Positions 1 to 7,789 of a stretch of 14,715 nt of DNA are shown here, piece by piece. Location: contig PJAB01001406.1 of the NCBI GenBank assembly GCA_002887195.1, forward strand, positions 1-14,715, in the 5' to 3' direction. Under the pieces are notes generated by a model. It saw only the letters and a list, made by a program, of their open reading frames with translations, was not told the origin of the DNA and made no database searches. The number at the start of each line of letters is the position of its first letter. Position 1 is the first letter of the stretch. The position numbers and the translations under genes were made by a program. Source of the DNA: Chrysochromulina parva (Eukaryota; Haptophyta; Prymnesiales; Chrysochromulinaceae).

Positions 1-2
1 CA

Positions 3-3000
3 GCACCGCTGCCGCAAGCTCCGGCTGCAGCCGCCGACGAGAATGTGACTCAGAGGTCTCCATTGGCAGAGCCCCAGGACACGCAGGAGGGCGTCGCCAC
101 CAAGGAGGCGGCGGCGGCGGCGAAAGCTGCGGTGGCTGAGGCAGTGGTGGATACGGCTGTTGCGACCCAAGTGGCCGACGGAGCAGCGGCCGCCTTAGCC
201 ATGGCTGTCGCGGCGGCCGCGGCCATGGCTGACACGAATAGCGTCGAAGAAGGGCCACAGGCGCAAGTGGACTCAATGGTCAGCCCCGGCGAGCTTGATG
301 AGCTTCCGTTGAGCAGCCAGCAGCTCCTCGAATGCGAGCAGCTGCCCAACCATGCGCCCGCCAGCGGCGGTGCCCTGAGGCATGTCTCTCGCCAGTGCGC
401 CAGCGCAGTCTGGCAAGAGAGTGGCGAGAGTGCCGTCTCGTCCCCGCCCGCGCCGGCGTCGACAGACTGCTGGTCGCAGCAGACGGATGCGGAGCTGGCT
501 GCGCTTGGCATGCCTCAGTTGGGGGAGGGGCCTATGGAGCCTGCTGTCGCGAATGCAGCCAAGGGCGAGGCAACGAGTGGGGCGGCGGGGACGGCGGCCA
601 CCGCTTCGGCCGGGACGGTGGCGAACGCGGTGGGTGCTGGCGAGGGCCTCGGGTGCGATGAGAAGCTCTCTCAGGGCATGTCGCAAGGGAGCGTCTTCGG
701 GGTTGCAACGGGGTTGCAGCCACAGGCGAGCTCCGTCACCACCGCCACCACCGCGGCCGCCGCCGCCGCCGCCGCCGCCGCCGCTGCTGCTGCGTCGTAC
801 ACGCACAGCCCTAGTGGACTCAGAGGCTCACCCGAAAACGCGGTGTGGCACCCCGCCTCTCTGTTCGGCGGCGATGAGTCTGCGTCACAGCAGCCCGAAG
901 CCGAGGCGGCGGGGGCGGAGGTGGCGCGAGCGGCAGAGCTGGCGGAGGCAGCTTCAGAGAGCGTGGCGGGCGAGTCGGCCACGCCGGCGGCCAGCCAAGA
1001 GAGCGCGGCGTACCCAAACAGCTTCGGCGACGATGATGCAGGTGGATTGGAGGAAGACGACAACGCTGGCGCAGACGGTGCCGCGATGCACGCAACGGAA
1101 CAGAAGGAGGGGGAGCGAGCGGAGGGGATAGATGAGGCGCAGGAAGCGACGGTGGCAGAGGAGGTGGCGGCGGAGGCAGGCGAGGCAGACGAGGCAGACG
1201 AGGCAGAGGAGGCAGAGGAGGAGATGCCAGAGGTGGAGCAGAACGCGACCATCGACTATGAAATGGAGGACGTGGACAATGGGGCTGCACCGTATGTGGC
1301 CAGCCAAGGCCCCGCCTTTTCGCAGCGCAACCCAAACTTTTACGGCGACCCCGAGCTTGTCCATCGCGGCGACTTTTATGCACGCGGAGAGGTGCAGGAC
1401 GATGAGGAGGGCGAGGTTTCCGAGGAGGAACGACGGGCGGCCGAGGATAATCACGCGAGCACGCCGGGCAGCATGGGCGGCAGCATGCCACCGCCGCCGC
1501 AACAGAAGCCTCGAGAGCCACGTGCGTCAGAGGCCGCCGGGCGCATTCCTGAGACTCCCGAGCATGGGGTAGGCCAGTCGCCGGAGGCCCCGCAGTTTGA
1601 TCTCTTCCATGAAGCGTCACCTGATGACGACGAAGTGGCGGCGGCGGCAGAGAGAGACGCCATGGCGCTCCAGGCGCAGCTCGCAGCAGCGGAGGCGGCA
1701 GCAGAGGCAGCAGCTGAGGCAGCCGAAACTGTGGCAAAAAAGGCGGCGGCAGAGGGTATTGGGGAGCCAACGTCACAAGAGCCGCCGTCACAAGAGCCGC
1801 AACCGCACGAGCCGCAGCTGCAGGAAGCCGAATCGGCACTTGTCGAGCCCACAGATGCCGTTGCGGACGCGTGGTCGGACAGGGCGGCGGACGAGGCGGC
1901 GGACGAGGCTGCACTGGCGGAGGACAAGGCGGATGCCGTCAGAGTGGCTGAGAAAGTTGATGGCGTGGATGAGGAGCAAGAGGACGACAATCTCGAAGAG
2001 GACAGTCTGCCGTCGCCGCACGCGTGCCCGAATGAGGCAGAGAAAGACGACGAGGCCCGTGCCGCCTCAGTGGCGATTGCTGGCTGCACGCAGATGGTAG
2101 AGACGCACGAGGAGGCCGGGCCGGAAGACGCGGCAGAGGCGGCAGTTGTGGTGGGCGGGGAGGTGGACGGAGCCATGGCCGCTATGCAGCAGCAACGAGC
2201 TCCGGAGGGCTCCGATGAGGGAGGAGACCCGCTGGCCCCGCCGCCTTTCTACGTCTCCGGCGATGCCATGCCGTCCGATGCTGTCGCGGGCATGCGTTCT
2301 AGTGGGACGTACCGCACACGCCGCGGCGAGGTTCGCCACATCGAAGCCGCCGCCGCTCCGGCCGTCTTGCAGCCGCCTCCGGCCGTCTTGCAGCCGCCGC
2401 CGGCCGCCGCGACCGCCTTTGCGGCCACCGGACCGAGCCCACGCCGCCGCGGCCCCTCGCCTGCAATTGACGAGGAGGAAGAGGAGCTGCCGCCAACGAC
2501 GGCCATGGGGCCACCGGGGCCACCGAATCCTGAGGGGCCCCCCGCGCTGCCTCCTCCGCTGGGCAAGGAGGCGATCGTGGCACTGAAGGTCGACGAGCTG
2601 CGCGAGGCGCTGCTCGCACGCGGTCTGCCTTCCGAGGGGCGGAAGAAGGAGCTCGTCAAGCGCCTCTGCGATGCGTGCGAGCCTCACGTCCAGGCCCAGG
2701 GACAGGCTGCCCATGCGCACGCGACGGCTGCCGAAGCGGCCACAGTCGCGGCTGCAGCCGAGGAGTATGCGGCAGCCGCGCAGGCGCTCTTAGCTGCGCA
2801 GGAGAAGGCAGCAGCAGCGGAGGCCGATGAGCGAAAGGCAGCAGAGCTGGAACGGAAGGCGGCGGAGAAAAAGGCCGCGGCCGAGGAGAGGGCATCTCCA
2901 AAAATTGCGGAGAAAACGGTAGCGGAGAAGGTAATGGCGGAGAAGGCAGCTGCGGAGAAGGCGGCAGCGCAGAAGGCGGCTGCGAAGGAGGCGGCAGCGG

Positions 3001-4874
3001 TGAAGGCGGTAGCGGAGAAGGCGAAGGCTGATCAGGCGAGGGCGGCGAAGGCACCTGCGAAAGCCAACTCCAAAGGCGCCGCCACCTCCACCGCCGGCGC
3101 CACCTCCGCCGCCGTCGAGCGACCAGAAACGGCCACGCGCGCATCCAAGCGCGCATTGGACGAGTCGGACGGGCCGCCGCCTGTTAAGCGGCCGCGCAAG
3201 TCGCCAGATCCCAGGAGCGTCTCGCCAGGCAAGCGACCGAGCAAGCCGCCGACGCCCGACGGCAATCCAGCCTCGCCCGGACCGGAGCCTGCGCCCGCTG
3301 ACGTGCCCATCGACGCACCGCTGGCTCTGCCGGCGGCTGTGCCAGCATCCACTCCCCTGCCGCCAGCCCCCCCTGCCGTGCAGTCGCGTCGGACACGTGC
3401 TGGGCCAGCCGCTGCTCCGGCCGCCGCCCCGGCCGCTGTCGCCGCCGCTCAGGCCGCCGTCGCCACCGCCGCCGCGCCCGTCTCCTCCCGTCAGAGTGGC
3501 GGCAGCAGAGCGGCGGCCTCGGCGGCCGGAGCGGCGGCCGTCTCCTCCCGTCAGAGTGGCGGCAGCAGAGCGGCGGCCTCGGCGGCCGGAGCGGCGGCCG
3601 TCTCCTCCCGTCAGAGTGGCGGCAGCAGAGCGGCGGCAACGGCGGCCGGAGCGGCGGCCGTCTCCTCCCGTCAGAGTGGCTTCAGCAGAGAGACGGCTCC
3701 CGCCGCAGCGGCGCCCGCCCCCACCGTGGCCGCCGCCTCGGAAGCACCCGCCTCGGCGCGCAGCAAGCGGCCGTTGAACGCCACCTCGGACGGTGTGGCA
3801 CAGGCCAACGCGGCGCCGGGCGCCACCGCCGCTGCTGGCTCGGGCGGCGCCGGTCTACCTCCCTCCAAGAAGCGCAAGGCGAGCAATCTGGTCGCCGCGG
3901 CGACGACCGCCCCAGCCGGGCCGACCATCGATGAGAATCCCGAGGCAGTGCCGCCACCTCCCAAGCGCGGACGCCGAGCCGACGGGAGCACAGCGGCGCC
4001 GGTGCCGGCAACCACAGCAGCAGTCCTGCCGGCGGCCTCGGCGGCGATGCCCATGGAGCCGGAAGGGCGGCGAAGCCACCGCGGCGGCAACAGCGGTACG
4101 GTAGCCGCCACTGCCCCCGTCGCGACCGCCGCCGCGCCTGCCCCCGCCGCGAGCGCCACCGCGAGCGCTCGCGGTGCGGCCTCCTCCACGCCTGTAGCGC
4201 AGGGCAGCGGGGGTCTCGGGAGCGCGGGCAAGCGGCGGCACGGCCCGCTGGCAGTGGTGGCTTTCTCGGGCTTCGACGAGGGTCCGCGCAAGGAGGCGAT
4301 GAAATCGACTATCCTTGGGCTGCGTGGGCGCGTCGTCAAAGACGACGACGAGGTGGCCACGTGTACGCACGTGGTGGTGGCTAAGCCAGTCAAGCGCACG
4401 ACCAAGCTGCTCATCGGCGTCTCAGTGCCATCTGCCGTACTCGTAGACGAGCGTTGGGTGCGTGCGTGCCACAGCGCGGGCCACTTTGTCGACGGCGCGC
4501 CGTACTATCTCGAGGGAGAGCACTCGTCGAGCAACCCGGAGGGGGCCCAGTGGACGTTTGACGCAACCGTCAGCCGGCAGCGGCGCCGAGAGGGTGGCTG
4601 CCTCGCTGGCCTGCACTTTTACGTGACCGACGAGGTGAAGCCCCGACCCGAGCAACTCAAGCTCATCCTCGAGCAGGCGGGCGGCACAGTGCTCACCAAG
4701 GCGCCGTCCGCCAAGGACACGCACGAGACGCTCGTCGTCACTACCGAGGCGGAGAAGAAGTCGTGGCAGCGCCTCGCCAAGCTACCGCGCGTCAAGGCGC
4801 TGCGAGTCGACCATGTGCTCGACGGTGTCCTGCAGCAGCAGCTCGACACCGAGAGCGGCCAGCTTGAGCCATGA
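3..4874 (+). CDS. MDC1/PTIP-like SAP and tandem-BRCT protein, 5' partial
   Basis: The frame is open from the left edge to TGA at 4872-4874 (1623 visible codons). An apparent start at base 45 is only a GTG, so the true start lies upstream or is a later ATG. Counting bases 3-5 as residue 1: residues 1-850 are acidic, Ala-rich and disordered with 14 SQ/TQ sites. A SAP-like motif (DELREALLARGLP then basic KKELVKRL) lies at about 859-893. A Lys/Ala/Glu-rich stretch and basic NLS-like clusters follow (near 1062, 1289, 1321). A tandem BRCT occupies about 1416-1510 and 1533-1615. The MDC1-type phosphoserine pocket looks intact: Ser in FSG (1422), Arg1465 and Lys1468 in KRTTK, and the BRCT Trp1485. 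MDC1, PTIP and Rtt107/Brc1 use this module to bind phosphorylated H2A(X) tails. A nuclear DNA-damage scaffold is therefore inferred; a PTIP-like role is the main alternative. An N-terminal FHA domain, as in MDC1, would be outside the window. Confidence 0.85.
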   Translation, partial: APLPQAPAAAADENVTQRSPLAEPQDTQEGVATKEAAAAAKAAVAEAVVDTAVATQVADGAAAALAMAVAAAAAMADTNSVEEGPQAQVDSMVSPGELDELPLSSQQLLECEQLPNHAPASGGALRHVSRQCASAVWQESGESAVSSPPAPASTDCWSQQTDAELAALGMPQLGEGPMEPAVANAAKGEATSGAAGTAATASAGTVANAVGAGEGLGCDEKLSQGMSQGSVFGVATGLQPQASSVTTATTAAAAAAAAAAAAAASYTHSPSGLRGSPENAVWHPASLFGGDESASQQPEAEAAGAEVARAAELAEAASESVAGESATPAASQESAAYPNSFGDDDAGGLEEDDNAGADGAAMHATEQKEGERAEGIDEAQEATVAEEVAAEAGEADEADEAEEAEEEMPEVEQNATIDYEMEDVDNGAAPYVASQGPAFSQRNPNFYGDPELVHRGDFYARGEVQDDEEGEVSEEERRAAEDNHASTPGSMGGSMPPPPQQKPREPRASEAAGRIPETPEHGVGQSPEAPQFDLFHEASPDDDEVAAAAERDAMALQAQLAAAEAAAEAAAEAAETVAKKAAAEGIGEPTSQEPPSQEPQPHEPQLQEAESALVEPTDAVADAWSDRAADEAADEAALAEDKADAVRVAEKVDGVDEEQEDDNLEEDSLPSPHACPNEAEKDDEARAASVAIAGCTQMVETHEEAGPEDAAEAAVVVGGEVDGAMAAMQQQRAPEGSDEGGDPLAPPPFYVSGDAMPSDAVAGMRSSGTYRTRRGEVRHIEAAAAPAVLQPPPAVLQPPPAAATAFAATGPSPRRRGPSPAIDEEEEELPPTTAMGPPGPPNPEGPPALPPPLGKEAIVALKVDELREALLARGLPSEGRKKELVKRLCDACEPHVQAQGQAAHAHATAAEAATVAAAAEEYAAAAQALLAAQEKAAAAEADERKAAELERKAAEKKAAAEERASPKIAEKTVAEKVMAEKAAAEKAAAQKAAAKEAAAVKAVAEKAKADQARAAKAPAKANSKGAATSTAGATSAAVERPETATRASKRALDESDGPPPVKRPRKSPDPRSVSPGKRPSKPPTPDGNPASPGPEPAPADVPIDAPLALPAAVPASTPLPPAPPAVQSRRTRAGPAAAPAAAPAAVAAAQAAVATAAAPVSSRQSGGSRAAASAAGAAAVSSRQSGGSRAAASAAGAAAVSSRQSGGSRAAATAAGAAAVSSRQSGFSRETAPAAAAPAPTVAAASEAPASARSKRPLNATSDGVAQANAAPGATAAAGSGGAGLPPSKKRKASNLVAAATTAPAGPTIDENPEAVPPPPKRGRRADGSTAAPVPATTAAVLPAASAAMPMEPEGRRSHRGGNSGTVAATAPVATAAAPAPAASATASARGAASSTPVAQGSGGLGSAGKRRHGPLAVVAFSGFDEGPRKEAMKSTILGLRGRVVKDDDEVATCTHVVVAKPVKRTTKLLIGVSVPSAVLVDERWVRACHSAGHFVDGAPYYLEGEHSSSNPEGAQWTFDATVSRQRRREGGCLAGLHFYVTDEVKPRPEQLKLILEQAGGTVLTKAPSAKDTHETLVVTTEAEKKSWQRLAKLPRVKALRVDHVLDGVLQQQLDTESGQLEP
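753..794 (+). repeat. GCC trinucleotide run encoding polyalanine
   Basis: Fourteen consecutive alanine codons, mostly GCC with GCT and GCG at the end, form a microsatellite inside the disordered N-terminal part of the SAP/BRCT gene. The run stays in frame, and such tracts are prone to length change by slippage. Confidence 0.9.
2361..2402 (+). repeat. Tandem 21-bp duplication (AVLQPPP twice)
   Basis: Two adjacent 21-bp copies differ by a single base (CCTCCG versus CCGCCG) and encode AVLQPPP twice, just upstream of the SAP domain. This is a small in-frame tandem duplication in a linker. Confidence 0.85.
2860..3060 (+). repeat. Degenerate AEKAA-type Lys/Ala/Glu repeats
   Basis: Imperfect short repeats (GCGGAGAAGGC and variants) encode a Lys/Ala/Glu-rich stretch with AEKAA-like units after the SAP domain. 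It is predicted to be a highly charged single helix or coiled coil. The composition resembles the alanine-rich repeats of the gene at 10909-14391, so similarity alone would not show homology. Confidence 0.65.
3480..3698 (+). repeat. 60-bp coding minisatellite, about 3.6 copies
   Basis: Copies begin at 3480, 3540, 3600 and 3660. The first two are identical over 60 of 60 bases. The third has two adjacent substitutions that change one Ser to Thr. The fourth matches for about 20 bases and then diverges. Each copy encodes the 20-residue unit VSSRQSGGSRAAASAAGAAA, giving a Ser/Arg-containing repeat between SAP and BRCT. The position is analogous to the PST repeat of animal MDC1, but there is no sequence match to it. 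Confidence 0.95.
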
Positions 4875-5219
4875 GGCAGCGTTGCGGACTCCGACTTGAG
4901 CGATGTAAGGTGCATTACGAGCCCTCGTACGAGCTACTCGCGAGCTGCCGAATACGCCTGTAGACTTCGGCCAAGGTCTGGGCGGGGCGGCGTACGGACT
5001 ACTACTCATTCCCTTCGACGCGAGTCGCCCTGCTCGACCTCGAGAGAGGAGAGTTCGCCCGGGTCAGGTCGGTTCGGTCCGCGGTTGGTAGCATTCGGTG
5101 CCGTTGTGCTTTCCGCGGGATCGAGTCCGAGTCTTTCTACTTAAAGTTTTGTTTATCTGACAGAGTTTATCCGACTCGCGTTTGAATTCAGAAACTTCAG
5201 CTATAACTCAGATTTCATA
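4875..5219. other. Convergent intergenic region between SAP/BRCT and ART genes
   Basis: This 345-bp gap between two converging stop codons must hold both 3' ends. The right third (about 5138-5220) is much more AT-rich than the rest of the window. I see no AATAAA, tRNA or convincing hairpin. The short open frames here have no recognisable protein. Confidence 0.6.
4904..4908 (+). promoter_or_regulatory. Possible TGTAA polyadenylation motif
   Basis: TGTAA lies 29 bases after the stop of the SAP/BRCT gene. TGTAA is the common poly(A) signal in green algae; whether this organism uses it is unknown. A pentamer is easily found by chance, so this is weak. The overlapping GTAAGG could instead be a splice donor. 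Confidence 0.25.
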
Positions 5220-7553
5220 TTACGCCAGTGTGGGGACTCCGGCCGGATCGACGCGGTTGCCTCCCGGGCGCCACACTTTGAATTTGCCTCCGGTTTTGCC
5301 GAGCGTGTTTGCGAGATTGTGTAGCGCGGACGCAACGTCGCCGCGTCCGACGCGCCGGCAGTACGCCGCCGCCTTCTCCATCTTGCGAGCTTTCTCGGCC
5401 GGGTCACCAATCACCTCTTCCCACGTGGACGGGTGCGCGAGGCGCGAGAGGGCCTGCCGTTGCGCGTCGACGGCGGCGGAGGTGGAGGCGCCGAACTTGT
5501 CGGGGTTGTTGTAGTACGACTGCTCATAGCGCTTGTGCGTGTTCGCGAGCGCGCGAAGCCGGCCGAGCGCCTTCTCGGGCACCTCGCAGCTCTTCATGTC
5601 GTCTAGATACGTGTCGATGAGCAGCAGGTGCGAGCGCTTGAGCCGCGTGAGGATCTCCTGCAGCGTCTCGGTCTCGCCTTGCACCGCGAGCTGGAGCTCG
5701 ACGATCACGCACGTGCCGTCGACGCGCGAGCCGAGCAGCTCGTGAGCCGTGCCCGGCACGAAGCAGGTCTCGCGCTCGTGCGGGTACTGGCTGAGCCAGC
5801 TGAGCTCGGCACCGCGCGAGGTGAGCCCCGTGTGTAACTCGAGCACCATGCGCTTCGCTGATCCGTCGGCCGCGTCGACGGCTTCGGACGCGTACTTCAT
5901 CGCCTGCTCCGCGTCTGTGGTCGCCGAGAGGAACCCAAGCTCGATGCCGCCACGGCTCGCTTCCTCCGATTCCTTGGTGCCCGCGGCCGGCCGCTTCCAC
6001 AGCCAGTGCGGCACAGAGGAGGAGGAGACGCCCCGGTAGACCGTGTGCGCCGTCCCGATTTGGGAGAGCTTGAGCACGGCCGAGCGGAGTGCATGCAACG
6101 AGGTCGTGTACGGGTTGCCGCGGCAGAGCGCCATGAACGCATCGTGCGCGCCCGTGCCCTCGCCCTCGATCCGGCCGCGCAGCACGGCATTATATTTCGC
6201 ATGCATCGGGCCTGTGTACAGGCGCGCGGCAATCACCTCGGCGTCGAGGAGCGGCTCGACGCCAGCCGCGCGCAGCCGACCACTGAGGCCCAACTGGCGC
6301 ATCTCGCCAAGTATGGATGGGAGAGCGCGCGGCTGGCGCATCCGGTCAGGCGCGACGAGCCCGGCCTCCTGCGGATAGCCCGACGGTCCGAGGCGCACGA
6401 CGGCTCGCCCGCCGCCGACCACCTCGCCGCTCAACTCGGTCTTGATGTCAAGCTGCTTGCTCAGCCCTTCGGCGGGGTCGACTACGAACCACCACTCGAT
6501 GCGCGACGTCGTGGTGACCAGGTAGGTCGCGTCCACAAAGGGCATCGCCGCGTCGGACGCCTCGCAATGCTCCGCGAGCATGGTCTCGAGCACGCGCTTC
6601 TCCGGGGGCCCGATCACGCTCTCGAGCCGCCGCCCCTTGGAGCCCTTGGCTGCGCGCTCCGTGCCCGGCGTGAGCGTGCCGTCGCTATCGAGCAGCGCCA
6701 CGTACTTGCCGCACACCTCATTCAGCCGAGGTGGCACGCGGTCGCCCATTCGCAACAGGTCCCTGTGGATCGCGCGCGCCACGTCCTTGAGCAGTTGGAG
6801 CTCGTTGAAGCTCAGCAGCTGGAGCAGCGCATCGTACCCGCCGTTCGAGGACGCGAGCGTGCGCACAAAGGAGAGCTCCGTCGGGATCGGATCTGACGGG
6901 TGCAGCTCGCCCAGCGGCTGCAGCAGCGCCTCCGACACGAGCGAGAGCAGCCGCGTCGTGCCCAGCCATGTCTGCAGCCTCCACGGCGGGCCGCTCAGCT
7001 CCTCCTCCGCGTGGCCGGCGTCCGCCGTGCGAGCTGGCGAGCGCGCCGAGCCAGAGCCCGGCTTGACGGCGTCCTTGGCGTGCGTCGCGCGCCGGATGGC
7101 TTGGACAGCCCCTTCAGGTATGGGCATGATGCCGGGCGTCCGTTCGATGATGCGCGCGTACGTCTCATTCTCAGTGCGCACGCGCGTGAACTCGAGCCTC
7201 AAAGCCGCATGCTTCTCACTGAGCTGATCGAACTCGGCCTGCAGCTTCTCGAGCTCGAGCGTGCGGGTGCCAAGGTGTCTCGCAAAATCATCACGCTCAA
7301 GCTTGAGCCTCTCAGCGTGCTTCTCAAGGTGCTCGATCTGCTCACCACAAGCCGTCAGGTCGTTGTCCCGCGCATTAAGCTCCTCGCTGCGCAGCCGCAG
7401 CATGGCGCTGAGCTCCTCCGTCTTTCGCAGCACGCTTATGTCGCCGACGGGCGGCGACGGTGCGTCTCGATGCGCAGCCTCGCCCTTCTTACCCTTGCCT
7501 TTGAGCGCAGGCGCGGCGCGGTGGCCGCCAGGCGCGGGCGCTACCTTCGGCAT
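5220..7553 (-). CDS. Coiled-coil ADP-ribosyltransferase (R-S-E class)
   Basis: A 777-residue protein; ATG at 7551-7553 is the first in-frame ATG after a TGA near 7671, and a longer frame would need GTG. The N-terminus is basic, residues about 38-145 form a coiled coil, and a helical region of unknown function follows. Residues about 450-635 look like an arginine-type mono-ADP-ribosyltransferase fold. The triad is visible in order: Arg507 in VYRGV, Ser543 in GFLSATTD, and Glu593/Glu595 in QYPHERE (the E-x-E of the ARTT loop), followed by FVPG. Such enzymes move ADP-ribose from NAD+ to a protein, often arginine. The RGGIELGFLS...TTD and SQYPxExE pattern matches a family expanded in protists. 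The helical C-terminal tail is of unknown function. No signal peptide or membrane segment is visible, so it is probably intracellular. The target is unknown. It is convergent with the SAP/BRCT gene and divergent from the ARM/U-box gene. Confidence 0.85.
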   Translation of the reverse strand: MPKVAPAPGGHRAAPALKGKGKKGEAAHRDAPSPPVGDISVLRKTEELSAMLRLRSEELNARDNDLTACGEQIEHLEKHAERLKLERDDFARHLGTRTLELEKLQAEFDQLSEKHAALRLEFTRVRTENETYARIIERTPGIMPIPEGAVQAIRRATHAKDAVKPGSGSARSPARTADAGHAEEELSGPPWRLQTWLGTTRLLSLVSEALLQPLGELHPSDPIPTELSFVRTLASSNGGYDALLQLLSFNELQLLKDVARAIHRDLLRMGDRVPPRLNEVCGKYVALLDSDGTLTPGTERAAKGSKGRRLESVIGPPEKRVLETMLAEHCEASDAAMPFVDATYLVTTTSRIEWWFVVDPAEGLSKQLDIKTELSGEVVGGGRAVVRLGPSGYPQEAGLVAPDRMRQPRALPSILGEMRQLGLSGRLRAAGVEPLLDAEVIAARLYTGPMHAKYNAVLRGRIEGEGTGAHDAFMALCRGNPYTTSLHALRSAVLKLSQIGTAHTVYRGVSSSSVPHWLWKRPAAGTKESEEASRGGIELGFLSATTDAEQAMKYASEAVDAADGSAKRMVLELHTGLTSRGAELSWLSQYPHERETCFVPGTAHELLGSRVDGTCVIVELQLAVQGETETLQEILTRLKRSHLLLIDTYLDDMKSCEVPEKALGRLRALANTHKRYEQSYYNNPDKFGASTSAAVDAQRQALSRLAHPSTWEEVIGDPAEKARKMEKAAAYCRRVGRGDVASALHNLANTLGKTGGKFKVWRPGGNRVDPAGVPTLA

Positions 7554-7632
7554 TTGGGCTGCAGCGCCTCGTCGTGTGGCGCAACACACCGCTGGCTGAC
7601 GATCCGTGCGAGGGCAGCGCCGTCTCGTCGCA

Positions 7633-7663
7633 TCGAAACTGAACCGAAAAAGGGTTGTTTCGA
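7633..7663. repeat. Imperfect inverted repeat in the divergent promoter
   Basis: TCGAAAC (7633-7639), a 2-base bulge and AACC (7642-7645) pair with GGTT (7653-7656) and GTTTCGA (7657-7663) around the loop GAAAAAG. Eleven base pairs are possible. It could bind a dimeric regulator or be a hairpin in a 5' UTR. Confidence 0.6.
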
Positions 7664-7743
7664 ATCCATTTCACAGACGCAAGGAGAGGGAAAATACACA
7701 GCATGCACAACGACATCGGCGGGCCGACCGCGCCGAACACGCA

Positions 7744-7782
7744 ATGAATGCAATTTGCGGGGCCTTTTGCACTGCGTTGTGA
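7744..7782 (+). other. Short upstream ORF before the U-box gene
   Basis: ATG at 7744 opens a 12-codon frame ending in TGA at 7780-7782, eight bases before the preferred main start at 7790. It overlaps the alternative in-frame ATG at 7748. If it lies in the mRNA it could lower initiation or favour reinitiation at 7790. The transcript start is unknown. Confidence 0.35.
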
Positions 7783-7789
7783 GATCGAG

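Larger units (their letters stand above)
7554..7789. promoter_or_regulatory. Bidirectional promoter region between ART and ARM/U-box genes
   Basis: About 236 bp separate the two divergent start codons, so both promoters and both 5' UTRs must fit here or overlap coding DNA. There is no canonical TATA box. The central part is more AT-rich than the flanking genes and contains an imperfect dyad (7633-7663). The role is inferred from gene orientation only. Confidence 0.55.

Noticed and set aside
1254..1425. Resemblance of the aromatic island to the CASC3/Barentsz exon-junction motif
   Set aside because: Only scattered residues agree and the core order is different; I cannot support the match.
820..1914. 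Minus-strand 364-codon Pro/Arg-rich open frame under the SAP/BRCT gene
   Set aside because: GC-rich alanine-coding DNA read in another frame gives stop-free Pro/Arg sequence. The plus frame has recognisable domains and this one does not.
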